Part shown: one piece after another, positions 26,183-34,340 of the stretch
How positions within the stretch are numbered: the stretch's first letter is position 1
Layout: each line of letters begins with the position of its first letter
Source of the DNA: Haloarcula rubripromontorii
Lineage (GTDB): Archaea; Halobacteriota; Halobacteria; Halobacteriales; Haloarculaceae
Direction of reading: 5' to 3'
Assembly: GCF_001280425.1 (NCBI RefSeq)
Contig: NZ_LIUF01000002.1
Span: forward strand, 744,001 to 808,000
DNA length: 64,000 bases
Program-made: the position numbers and the translations under genes
Notes under the pieces: generated by a model
The model's input: only the letters and a program-made list of their open reading frames with translations
The model's database searches: none
Told to the model about the DNA's origin: nothing

Positions 26183-27124
26183 ATGAACGTCGACGAAGTC
26201 AAAGACCGCGCTGGACCCCGAGAATTCAGCCCGAAAGACGACCTTCCCGAAGAGTATCGGAAGGCAGCCACACGGATGCTCGAGTTCCACGCCAACAGCG
26301 AGATTATGGGGGCGTTCCTCGAACGGCCCTTCATCAGAAAAGCACCGAGTATTGAGCGAAAGATGGCCTTCAGCGCGAAGGTGCAGGACGAAATCGGTCA
26401 CGGCCAGATGCTCTACCGAGCGGCGGAGTCGCTTGGTATCAAGACCCGCGACGAGATGCTCGACGACTTGGCGAACGGGGATGGAAAGTTCCTGAACTGC
26501 TTCCATTACCCGATGGAGAGCTACGTCGAGACACCGATGATCGCCTTCTTCGTCGACGGGGCTGCGATGCGCCGCCAGGCGACTCTGAAAAAGTCCAGTT
26601 GGGAACCGTACGCCCACGCGATGGACAAGATCTGCTTCGAAGAGGGGATGCACGTCAAACACGGCGAGTCAATCCTCCGCGAACTGATGAACGGCTCCCG
26701 GAGGGAACAGCGCATGACTCAGGACGCCTTCGAAGAGTGGTGGCCGCGAATCCTGCAGTTCTTCGGCCCGACCGACGACCAGAGTACTCATCACGATTTC
26801 GCCGCGGAAGTCGGGCTGAAGACGTGTACGAACGACGAACTTCGGAACGCGTTCCTGAACACGTACATCCCGAAGGCCAAGAAATACGGGCTGGAGATGC
26901 CCGATGAGCCACGCATCCGGGACAACGGTGACGGGACCTACGAGGTCGTCGAAGACGACCTCGACTGGGACGAGTTCTTCACCGTATCGCAGAACGAATA
27001 CGACGGCAGTATCGAGCAGATCACGGGTCGCCGACAGGCTCAGGAAGCGGTTCAGTGGGTCCGTGACATGATGGACGACCAGACGACGACGAACAGCGGC
27101 CCGCAGTCACAGGCGGCGGACTGA
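26183..27124 (+). CDS. paaA: 1,2-phenylacetyl-CoA epoxidase catalytic subunit PaaA
   Basis: A 313-residue ferritin-like diiron monooxygenase subunit. Conserved elements include RMLEFHANSEIMGAF with an early Glu/His, KVQDEIGHGQMLYRA (E-x-x-H metal motif) and KICFEEGMHVKHGES with the second E-x-x-H type site. It epoxidises the ring of phenylacetyl-CoA using O2. The ATG at 26183 is chosen over the long upstream frame, because the promoter lies between them. It heads the paaABCD operon with short spacings. The match to bacterial PaaA is strong; the C-terminal tail is Thr/Gln-rich. Confidence 0.95.
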   Translation: MNVDEVKDRAGPREFSPKDDLPEEYRKAATRMLEFHANSEIMGAFLERPFIRKAPSIERKMAFSAKVQDEIGHGQMLYRAAESLGIKTRDEMLDDLANGDGKFLNCFHYPMESYVETPMIAFFVDGAAMRRQATLKKSSWEPYAHAMDKICFEEGMHVKHGESILRELMNGSRREQRMTQDAFEEWWPRILQFFGPTDDQSTHHDFAAEVGLKTCTNDELRNAFLNTYIPKAKKYGLEMPDEPRIRDNGDGTYEVVEDDLDWDEFFTVSQNEYDGSIEQITGRRQAQEAVQWVRDMMDDQTTTNSGPQSQAAD

Positions 27125-27129
27125 GAACA

Positions 27130-27654
27130 ATGATCTGGGAAGTATTCCGACAACAGAGTGCGGACGCGGCTTTCGTTCACTGCCGAGACGTCCACGCACC
27201 CGACCGAGAGATGGCAAAGCAGTTCGCAGTCATCCAGCACGGACGCCGAAAACCAACCCATGCGCTCTGGGTTGCCCCGCAAGAGAAAATCACGCAGGTC
27301 GACCCTGGCGCAGAGAGCCGCGAGGCTGGTGACGGCGCTGAGAAACCGTGGGCTGTCTTCCGGCAGGACAAGCCCGGGGGGTATCACACACACTGTGGTG
27401 ATGTCGAAGCTCCCAGCGCCGCCGACGCAGAACAGGCGGCGATTGCGGCGTTCACTGACGACGATCCGAACAGTCTCTGGGTCGTCCAGCACCAGTACAT
27501 CGGCGAAGTCACAGAGGACGACGTCAGCTTCGGTGGCACGACCAACAAGTCATACCGGTTCGCACAGACGTACAACGTCGACCCGGCTGCTGAGGAGGTC
27601 GAAGCCTCCGAATCTGAGCAGATCGAAGCGGAGAAACAGCGAGGTGAAATCTAA
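27130..27654 (+). CDS. paaB: Phenylacetyl-CoA epoxidase subunit PaaB, tandem-domain form
   Basis: A 174-residue protein, against about 95 residues for the usual bacterial PaaB. Two copies of the PaaB unit are visible. Residues 1-60 (WEVFRQ ... HCRDVHAPDREMAKQFAV ... LWVAPQEKI) align with residues 72-125 (WAVFRQ ... HCGDVEAPSAADAEQAAI ... LWVVQHQYI). An acidic tail follows. PaaB is a small non-catalytic subunit that bridges PaaA-PaaC dimers in the epoxidase. The fused duplication could replace a PaaB homodimer. It lies five bases after paaA and overlaps paaC by one base. Confidence 0.9.
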   Translation: MIWEVFRQQSADAAFVHCRDVHAPDREMAKQFAVIQHGRRKPTHALWVAPQEKITQVDPGAESREAGDGAEKPWAVFRQDKPGGYHTHCGDVEAPSAADAEQAAIAAFTDDDPNSLWVVQHQYIGEVTEDDVSFGGTTNKSYRFAQTYNVDPAAEEVEASESEQIEAEKQRGEI

Positions 27655-28487
27655 TGGCGACAACAGAATCCGACCTCGGCGGTCCAACTGACCTTTCCGA
27701 AGAAGCACAGCGCGCAGTCGAGGCACAGCTGCTCCGGCTCGCTGACGATGAGCTGATTCAGGCCGAACGCTACACGTTCTGGCAGGTGCGTGCGCCGACG
27801 CTGGAATCGGACCTCTCCATCTCGAACAACGCACAGGACGAGCTGGGTCACGCACGACTGTGGTACGATGCAGTGCAGCAACTCGGCTACTCCGAGGAAT
27901 CGCTCATTTACGAGAGTGACCCCAGCGACTTCCAGCACAGTACGTTCGTCGAGCTGCCGTTTGCGGAAGGCGACTGGGCCGACGCCATCGTCAGGGCGTA
28001 CCTCTATGACGTTGCTGAAGACATCCGCCTCTCGGCGCTTGAGGACTCATCGTACGAGACAATCCGAAACCGAACGAGTCGCATCCAGGGCGAGGAAGGC
28101 TATCATCTCGAACACGCCGAGAGCTGGCTGGACCGGATGGCACTGGATGAGGAAGCCAGCGAACGCGTTCAGGCGGCAATCGATAACCTCTATCCGTACG
28201 CCCTCACGCTGTTCGAACCCGTCGGCGACGTGGAAGCAGACATCGAACGGCTGGGCATCCGAACGATGACCCTCGACGAGATGCGTACCGAGTGGGAGAC
28301 TCGCGTCGAATCGTTCCTGACCGAACTGGGATTCGACGTACCGACCGATGCGGCCCCCGCAACGCCGACGGGCCGGGACAACGAACACACTGACCACTGG
28401 CACGACCTGCACGAACAGATGACGTCCAGCTACCGGAATCTGGGACGCGACAAAGCGACGCTGATAATGGCGGCCGACGATGAGTAG
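27654..28487 (+). CDS. paaC: Phenylacetyl-CoA epoxidase structural subunit PaaC
   Basis: A 277-residue ferritin-like protein. It opens with LLRLADDELIQAERYTFWQVRAP-type helices and has NNAQDELGHARLWYDA, the PaaC counterpart of the PaaA metal helix. EEGYHLEHAESWLDRM gives the later helix. In bacteria PaaC is catalytically inactive and pairs with PaaA. It sits between paaB (one-base overlap) and paaD (eight-base overlap), so translation is coupled. The C-terminus ends with a His-rich DHWHDLHEQM helix. Assignment is strong by similarity and position. Confidence 0.93.
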   Translation: MATTESDLGGPTDLSEEAQRAVEAQLLRLADDELIQAERYTFWQVRAPTLESDLSISNNAQDELGHARLWYDAVQQLGYSEESLIYESDPSDFQHSTFVELPFAEGDWADAIVRAYLYDVAEDIRLSALEDSSYETIRNRTSRIQGEEGYHLEHAESWLDRMALDEEASERVQAAIDNLYPYALTLFEPVGDVEADIERLGIRTMTLDEMRTEWETRVESFLTELGFDVPTDAAPATPTGRDNEHTDHWHDLHEQMTSSYRNLGRDKATLIMAADDE

Positions 28488-28914
28488 CGACTACGACCGG
28501 CCACGCGCGGACGCTGATGCGACCGCGTGTTCGTACACCGACTACGAGACCAAAGACCACGCGGCGGACGACGTGCCAGCCACGGGCGAAGACGCCGACG
28601 GCATCGAACGCGATGTGTGGGCGGCCCTGTATCAGGTCGAGGACCCGGAGATGCCAGTTAGCATTGTCGACCTGGGCCTTATATATGGGCTCGATGTGTC
28701 CGACGGTGAGGCCACAGTCGACATGACCCTCACCTACAGCGGCTGTCCGGCACGCGAGATTATACTTGACGAGGTCGAAGAAGCCGCCAAGAGTGTCGAT
28801 GGAATCGAGACCGCGTCGGTCCGACTGGTCTGGGCCCCGGACTGGTCGATCGACCTGGTCACCGAACAGGGGAAAGAAGCGTTGCGTGACTTCGGGATGA
28901 GTTTCGACGGATGA
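28480..28914 (+). CDS. paaD: PaaD-like MIP18-family protein (DUF59 part only)
   Basis: A 144-residue protein with an acidic N-terminal extension of about 45 residues and a DUF59/MIP18 domain. The motif VEDPEMPVSIVDLGLIYG is followed by TYSGCPAREI with the conserved Cys, and a hydrophobic VRLVWAPDW segment. Bacterial PaaD has this domain plus a C-terminal zinc ribbon and helps mature the epoxidase. Here the ribbon is absent and lies on the next gene, which overlaps by four bases (ATGA). The domain is thus split into two coupled proteins. Confidence 0.92.
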   Translation: MSSDYDRPRADADATACSYTDYETKDHAADDVPATGEDADGIERDVWAALYQVEDPEMPVSIVDLGLIYGLDVSDGEATVDMTLTYSGCPAREIILDEVEEAAKSVDGIETASVRLVWAPDWSIDLVTEQGKEALRDFGMSFDG

Positions 28915-29078
28915 GCGAACCCGATCCCAGCGTCACGACCAGCGGCGAACAGACGGGCGCTGAGTGCCCGTACTGCGGCGCAACTGACACTGAGCGAAAA
29001 CACCCACGCGGACCGTCACGCTGTCAGTCGATTCATTACTGTAACGAGTGCCTCCAGCAGTTCAAGAAGTTCGAGTAA
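28911..29078 (+). CDS. Zinc-ribbon partner of PaaD (split C-terminal domain)
   Basis: A 55-residue frame starting at an ATG inside the paaD stop (ATGA). It contains CPYCG near residue 19 and CNEC at 45-48, plus another Cys at 38, with a closing LQQFKKFE. This matches the zinc-binding C-terminal domain of bacterial PaaD (CPxCG ... CLxCxEPFDYFK). It probably works with the DUF59 protein in maturing the PaaABC epoxidase. It is too short for many gene callers and would easily be missed. Confidence 0.85.
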   Translation: MSEPDPSVTTSGEQTGAECPYCGATDTERKHPRGPSRCQSIHYCNECLQQFKKFE

Positions 29079-29187
29079 GCCGCTATTACTTCCGAGTATT
29101 ACCTTCGGAGTTTCACACTGCGAAACAGAGCGGTGGTGCCATTGATAACGCCGACTGGGGTATGACGCCGATTTGTCGAATTGAACC

Positions 29188-30639
29188 TCAGCCGAGGTTG
29201 ATGTGGACGTTTTTCACCTCTGTGTAGCTCTCGATGGCCTGCTCGCCCTGTGCGCGGCCGTGTCCGCTCTGTTTCGTGCCGCCGAAGGGTGTCTGTGGCC
29301 ACGTGTTGGGCGTCTCGTTGACCATCACCATCCCGTAGTCCAGTCTGTCTGTGACGGTGTGAGCGCGAGTCAGATCGTTCGTCCAGACACAGGCGGTGAG
29401 GCCGAACGGCGAGTCGTTCGCAACGTCAATGGCCTCTTCCTCGTCGCTCACTTCGATTGCGGTAAGGACGGGGCCGAAAATCTCCTCCCGTGCAATCGTC
29501 ATCTCGTTGTCCACGTCGGCAAAGACGGTCGGCTCGACGAAGTGGCCGGTTTCTTTGTCCGCAGGAACGCCGCCGCCGGCCACGACAGTTGCGCCCTCTT
29601 CCTTGCCGGTCTCGATATAGTCGAGGATCTCCTGTTGTTGACCTGCGCTGACGACTGGCCCCATCTGTCCATCGTCGTCGATACCGCTGCCAAGTGGGAT
29701 CTTTTCGGCGATTTCAGCCATCCGGGAGACCATCTCGTCGTAGATGTCTTCGTGGACGACAAGACGTGAGTTCGCCCAGCACATCTGCCCGGCGTTCATG
29801 AAAATCCCGTACTGGATGCCGCGGGCGGCGGCATCGAGGTCAGCGTCTGGGAACACGACGGCCGGGCCTTTGCCGCCGAGTTCGAGCGTCACATCGGCGA
29901 CCGCATCCGCAGCCGTGCGCTGGACCGTCTTGCCGACGCCAGTACTCCCGGTGAAGGTAACGTGATCGACGCCCTCGTGTCCTGTGAGTGCCTCCCCGGC
30001 TTCAGATCCTTTCCCGGGAACGACGTTGACGACGCCGTCAGGCAGGCCCGCTTTTTCGGCGGCTTTCGCGTAGTACAGCGCCGAAAGCGGCGTCATAGCG
30101 GATGGTTTGAGGATAACACTGTTGCCTGTCGCCAGCGCCGGTGCCAGGCCGCGGCCGGCAAGCTGGAAGGGGTAGTTCCACGGCGCGATGTGTGCCGTCA
30201 CGCCGACTGGCTCACGAGTGCTGTAGTTGAGCCGGCCGTTCTCAACGGGGATTTCGTCACCGCGGATCTTGTCCGTCCACCCCGCGTAATGGCGGAACGT
30301 ATCGGTGACCATGTCGATTTCCAGCCCGGCCTCGAACGGCGTTTTCCCGTTGTCGTGGGATTCAACCATGGACAGCTCGTCTTTCATCGCCTCGATAGCG
30401 TCAGCCATCGCATGGAGCTTCTCCCGGCGCGTTCCCGGGTCCATCGTCGCCCACTCGGAACCGTCTGCGACGGCTGCCTGTGCTGCCTGTACCGCATCAT
30501 CGATATCGCTCACCCCGGCTTTTTGTACTGTTGCGTAGGTCCGTTCGGTTGCCGGGTCCTCCGTCTCAATGCTGTCGCCGTTGGTCGCTTTTCGCCATTC
30601 GCCACCGATGTACAGGTCTGTCGGACCGGTGTACTCCAT
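29188..30639 (-). CDS. Aldehyde dehydrogenase, candidate PaaZ dehydrogenase half
   Basis: A 483-residue NAD(P)-dependent aldehyde dehydrogenase. The FTGSTGVGKTV coenzyme loop, the catalytic Glu in LELGGKGP and the catalytic Cys in NAGQMCWANSR are all present; the EEIFGPV motif follows. In E. coli PaaZ, such a domain is fused to a MaoC hydratase and oxidises the ring-opened semialdehyde. Here the ALDH gene is followed upstream by a stand-alone MaoC-like gene on the same strand, so the two may replace PaaZ. A betaine-aldehyde-type role cannot be excluded from sequence alone. Confidence 0.88.
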   Translation of the reverse strand: MEYTGPTDLYIGGEWRKATNGDSIETEDPATERTYATVQKAGVSDIDDAVQAAQAAVADGSEWATMDPGTRREKLHAMADAIEAMKDELSMVESHDNGKTPFEAGLEIDMVTDTFRHYAGWTDKIRGDEIPVENGRLNYSTREPVGVTAHIAPWNYPFQLAGRGLAPALATGNSVILKPSAMTPLSALYYAKAAEKAGLPDGVVNVVPGKGSEAGEALTGHEGVDHVTFTGSTGVGKTVQRTAADAVADVTLELGGKGPAVVFPDADLDAAARGIQYGIFMNAGQMCWANSRLVVHEDIYDEMVSRMAEIAEKIPLGSGIDDDGQMGPVVSAGQQQEILDYIETGKEEGATVVAGGGVPADKETGHFVEPTVFADVDNEMTIAREEIFGPVLTAIEVSDEEEAIDVANDSPFGLTACVWTNDLTRAHTVTDRLDYGMVMVNETPNTWPQTPFGGTKQSGHGRAQGEQAIESYTEVKNVHINLG

Positions 30640-30786
30640 TGCAATAACAGAGGGAGCGCGCGCCGTCTTAGTTGTTATTATTGATTATTAATGTTCAGCT
30701 GACGGGAGCGCGAACTTCGACTTTCAGGCTCCAACATTGCGGTGCTATCCGCGACAGCTGCATCGCCTTCGGACGCGTCAGTAGAT

Positions 30787-31245
30787 TCACTCGCGTTTCT
30801 TTATCAGGAACTTCATATCGCCCTCGAAGACGACGGTCCCGTCCTGATTTTCCATCTCGGTGTCGAGAACGACTAACCCGGCGTCGTCGCGCCCGACCTC
30901 CTTGGTGTTGTCAACGACAATTTCCAACTGGAGTGTATCGCCGATATGGACCGGGTTCGGGAGGTCCATGTAGTTCATCCCGAGGAACGCGAATGCAGTC
31001 CGTTCGACGATGCCCGTCCGGTAGACGAAGCCGGTCGCCTGCACGAACGTCATCGGACCGTGTGCGATCCGCTCACCGAACTCCTGTTGTTCCGCGTATT
31101 CCTTGTTCGTATGCAGTTCAGTCCAGTCTCCTGACAGGGCAGAGTGCATGACGAAATCGGACTCGGTAACCGTCCGGCCGACACTGATAAACTCTTGCCC
31201 CTCTTCGAAGTCCTCGAAGTGGTGTGGCTCGTAGCTGTAGGCCAT
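30787..31245 (-). CDS. MaoC-like hydratase, candidate oxepin-CoA hydrolase (PaaZ hydratase half)
   Basis: A 152-residue hot-dog protein with the YEPHHFEDFEEGQEF opening, SGDWTELHTNKEYA (the D-x-x-x-x-H pattern: Asp and His of the hydratase dyad) and FGERIAHGPMTF. The fold matches the R-specific enoyl-CoA hydratase family and the C-terminal domain of PaaZ that opens oxepin-CoA. A TATA-like AAATATAAAT lies about 27 bp upstream of the ATG. The ALDH gene lies 147 bp downstream on the same strand. The PaaZ-half role is inferred from context. Confidence 0.88.
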   Translation of the reverse strand: MAYSYEPHHFEDFEEGQEFISVGRTVTESDFVMHSALSGDWTELHTNKEYAEQQEFGERIAHGPMTFVQATGFVYRTGIVERTAFAFLGMNYMDLPNPVHIGDTLQLEIVVDNTKEVGRDDAGLVVLDTEMENQDGTVVFEGDMKFLIKKRE

Positions 31246-31346
31246 AGTTTGTCATCTGATAGCAGCCATTTATATTTTTACGCTCCGCTGATAGCACCAG
31301 CAGTGACCGGTATGTATTTATTATTCCTGATGGAACCACAGGCTGT

Positions 31347-31742
31347 ATGTCCGGTGTCGCTGACGAAGTCAGAGAGCGTATCGAATCGGACGCGTACTGC
31401 GAAACTCTCGGCATCGACCTGATCGAACTCGACTCGGGGTACGCACAGACTGAGCTGACGATTACTGAGGACTTGCTGAACTTTCATGGGACACCCCATG
31501 GCGGGGCGATCTACTCACTCGCCGATGCAGCGTTCGCCGCGGCGTCGAACTCGCACGGGGAGGCGGCGGTTGCACTGGAGACGAACGTCTCGTATCTAGA
31601 CGCCGTCGACACCGGCGAGACGCTGTCTGCGGTCGCTGAAGAGACACATCTCGCGGACAGCACCGCGGAGTACGAGGTGACGGTGACTGCACAGGATGGC
31701 GAGCGTATCGCGACGTTTCGTGGACGAGTCTACCGGCCCTGA
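31347..31742 (+). CDS. paaI: PaaI-family thioesterase
   Basis: A 131-residue hot-dog thioesterase. The NFHGTPHGGAIYSLADAAFA stretch carries the catalytic Asn/Asp and His-Gly-Gly pattern of PaaI and hydroxyphenylacetyl-CoA thioesterases. It hydrolyses dead-end aryl-CoA esters, returning free CoA when the pathway stalls. It is divergent from the MaoC gene and its stop lies three bases before the end of the convergent paaK gene. A TATA-like TATTTATTATT lies about 25-30 bp before the ATG. Confidence 0.92.
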   Translation: MSGVADEVRERIESDAYCETLGIDLIELDSGYAQTELTITEDLLNFHGTPHGGAIYSLADAAFAAASNSHGEAAVALETNVSYLDAVDTGETLSAVAEETHLADSTAEYEVTVTAQDGERIATFRGRVYRP

Positions 31743-31745
31743 CAG

Positions 31746-33035
31746 TCAGTCACGGTGGTCGTAGACGCGTTTCACTTTCCCGACCTGCGTCCGTTCGATG
31801 CTACCGGGCGCAACGAGTTCGAGTTCGTCCGGGGTGAACGCGAGGACGTTTTCCAGACGTTCGATGATTTCATCTTCCAGCGCTTTGTCGCCCGGCCCCT
31901 GCTCCGCAGTCCGTTCGATGGTGAGTTCCAGAACGTCGAGGTTGTCCTCCTCATAGAGGTCGATTCGGTAGTGCGGGGCGACGCCGTCGATATCTAGTAC
32001 CGCGTGTTCGATTTCGCTGGGGTAGAGGTTGACGCCCCGGATGATGAGGAGGTCATCGGTCCGGCCGGTGACGTTGTCCATCCGTACCATCGTCCGCCCA
32101 CACGCACACTCATCGTAGTTCAGCGTCGTGAGGTCACCGGTCCGGTATCGGAAGACCGGCAACGCTTCCTTGGTGAGCGTTGTGAGAACGAGTTCCCCTT
32201 CTTCGCCTTCTTCGACCGGCTCTTTCGTGTGTGGATCGATGACTTCCGGGTAGAAATGGTCCTCCCAGATGTGAAGTCCGTCTTGCGCTTCGTGGCATTC
32301 GCACGAGACGCCGGGGCCGATGATCTCGGACAGCCCGTAAATATCGATGCCATCGACGCCCAGTCGCTCCTCGATCTCCTCCCGCATCGGGTCTGTACAC
32401 GGCTCTGCGCCGAAGATAATCGTTGAGATCGGCAGCTCTCTGGGATCGTGACCCATCTCTTCGGCGGTCTCGGCGAGATAGAGGGCATACGATGGGGTGC
32501 AGGCGAACACATCGCTCTCTAGGTCGGTCATCAACTCGATCTGTCGCTGTGTCTGGCCGCTCCCGATTGGAATAACTGAGGCCCCCAGCTCCTCAGTTCC
32601 GTAGTGGAGCCCCAGTCCGCCGGTGAACAATCCGTAGCCGTAGGCGTTCTGGACAGTGTCCCCCGCTTCGGTCCCGCTCGCAGCCAACGACCGTGCGACG
32701 ACTTCACTCCAGGTGTCGAGGTCGTCATCCGTGTACGAGACGATTTTCGGTTTACCGGTCGTCCCGGACGACGCGTGGATTCTGGCAACGTTTTCATCGT
32801 CTACGGCGAAGAGACCGTCGGGGTACTCGTCGCGGAAATCCTCTTTCGTCGTCATCGGCAGCTTCGTGATGTCGTCGATACTCTCGATGTCGTCGGGGGA
32901 GACGCCCATCTCGTCGAGCTTTTCCCGGTAAAACGGGACGTTCTCGTAAGCGTGTGCTACAATCCCCTGTAATCGGTCAGTTTGTAACGCACGCAGCTCC
33001 GCACGGTCGGCCGTCTCCAGTTGCTTGTACACCAT
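31746..33035 (-). CDS. paaK: Phenylacetate-CoA ligase
   Basis: A 429-residue ligase of the PaaK group, shorter than other ANL enzymes. Features include RIHASSGTTGKPK (P-loop-like ATP motif), IYGLSEIIGPGVS (the second motif) and the C-terminal TRTQVGKVKRV-like region with the catalytic Lys. It makes phenylacetyl-CoA from phenylacetate, ATP and CoA, the first step of the pathway. The ATG at 33035 is preferred over 33086, because a TATA-like TTTTATCA lies 26-35 bp before it and inside the longer frame. It is convergent with paaI. Confidence 0.95.
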   Translation of the reverse strand: MVYKQLETADRAELRALQTDRLQGIVAHAYENVPFYREKLDEMGVSPDDIESIDDITKLPMTTKEDFRDEYPDGLFAVDDENVARIHASSGTTGKPKIVSYTDDDLDTWSEVVARSLAASGTEAGDTVQNAYGYGLFTGGLGLHYGTEELGASVIPIGSGQTQRQIELMTDLESDVFACTPSYALYLAETAEEMGHDPRELPISTIIFGAEPCTDPMREEIEERLGVDGIDIYGLSEIIGPGVSCECHEAQDGLHIWEDHFYPEVIDPHTKEPVEEGEEGELVLTTLTKEALPVFRYRTGDLTTLNYDECACGRTMVRMDNVTGRTDDLLIIRGVNLYPSEIEHAVLDIDGVAPHYRIDLYEEDNLDVLELTIERTAEQGPGDKALEDEIIERLENVLAFTPDELELVAPGSIERTQVGKVKRVYDHRD

Positions 33036-33167
33036 CTTCAATGACAGAATGGGATGAGAGTGATAAAATGGTTTGGGATTGGTCACTCCGCTGCCAATTG
33101 CGTGCGTGGCGTGTAACTCTCGACGAGTGATGCAAAGCTATTTTTCAGTACCCTCAGAGTTCTATGT

Positions 33168-34340
33168 ATGCGGGACGCGTATCTCATCGGCGCAGGGCAA
33201 ACGCCGTTTGGCTCGATGCCCGAGGAGAGCTACAGATCACTGTTCGACCATGCAGTTAGTGAGGCTGTCGACAGTGTCGACCACGGTATCGATATGGATG
33301 CGATAGATGAGGCGGTCGTCGGCTCACTCGGTGTAGGCGGCCGGCAGCTCGGTCTCTCGGGACCGGCAGCAACCGAACACGCCGGGCTGCACGGTGTCCC
33401 CAGCGTCCGCGTCGAAAACGCCTGTGCTGCGTCGGGCTATGCCGTCCGACAGGCAGTACAGGCGGTCAAAAGCGGGATGGCCGACGTGGCGCTGGCCGGC
33501 GGCGTCGAAGTCATGACCGATATGAGTAGCGACGTGACGAAGTACTGGCTCGGCGTTTCCGGCGAAACAGAGTGGGAGCGCCTGACCGGGACGACGTTTT
33601 CCGGTGTCTACGCACAGATGGCAAGCGCGTATCTACGAAAATACGAGGCAAGCGAGGAGCATCTCTCCATGGTGGCGGTCAAAAATCATCGGCACGGCGC
33701 GAAGAACCCGAAATCCCACCTGGGCTTCGAATGCTCTCTCGAAGACGCCGCCGGCGCACCGGTCGTCGCAGACCCGCTGAACCTCTATCACTGCTGTCCG
33801 ACATCTGACGGCGCAGCGGTCGCGCTCGTCGCCAGTGAGGATGTCGTCGAGCAGTACTCTGACGACCCGGTCCGGGTCGCTGGAGTCGGCGCGGCCAGCG
33901 ACCGGGTCGGTCTCTTCCAGCGCGACAGCTACACCGAGATTTCTGCTTCGAAAAAGGCCGCGGACACAGCATACGACCGCGCCGGAGTCGGCCCTGACGA
34001 CCTTGATTTCGCGGAGGTCCACGACTGCTTTACAATCGCAGAATTGCTCGCATACGAGGACCTCGGGTTCTGTGACCGCGGCGAGGCACCGCAGCTACTT
34101 GACGCGGGAACGACCGACGCTGACGGAGCGCTCCCGGTCAATCTCTCCGGCGGTCTGAAATCGAAGGGCCACCCTATCGGCGCAACCGGTGCCGGACAGA
34201 TCGTTGAGGCGTTCAAACAGCTCACCGGCAGCGCCGCTGACCGGCAGCTAGCCGCCCCGAAGTACGGGCTGACGCATAACGTGGGTGGAAGCGGGGGCAG
34301 CGCAGTTGTCCACATCCTCGAACGGGAGGCTGCACGATGA
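33168..34340 (+). CDS. Thiolase-family protein, SCP-x/lipid-transfer type
   Basis: A 390-residue thiolase-fold protein. A nucleophilic Cys lies in VENACAASG, HDCFTIAEL near residue 285 is the SCP-x-type His-Asp-Cys motif, and GHPIGATG carries the second catalytic His. The CxG motif of FadA-type thiolases is replaced by HNVGGSGGSAV. It overlaps the next gene by four bases. In archaea such thiolases form complexes with a DUF35 protein and HMG-CoA synthase, channelling acetoacetyl-CoA. Here the partner gene fuses an HMG-CoA-synthase-like part with a DUF35 part. Substrate unknown; a role late in phenylacetate breakdown is possible. Confidence 0.88.
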   Translation: MRDAYLIGAGQTPFGSMPEESYRSLFDHAVSEAVDSVDHGIDMDAIDEAVVGSLGVGGRQLGLSGPAATEHAGLHGVPSVRVENACAASGYAVRQAVQAVKSGMADVALAGGVEVMTDMSSDVTKYWLGVSGETEWERLTGTTFSGVYAQMASAYLRKYEASEEHLSMVAVKNHRHGAKNPKSHLGFECSLEDAAGAPVVADPLNLYHCCPTSDGAAVALVASEDVVEQYSDDPVRVAGVGAASDRVGLFQRDSYTEISASKKAADTAYDRAGVGPDDLDFAEVHDCFTIAELLAYEDLGFCDRGEAPQLLDAGTTDADGALPVNLSGGLKSKGHPIGATGAGQIVEAFKQLTGSAADRQLAAPKYGLTHNVGGSGGSAVVHILEREAAR

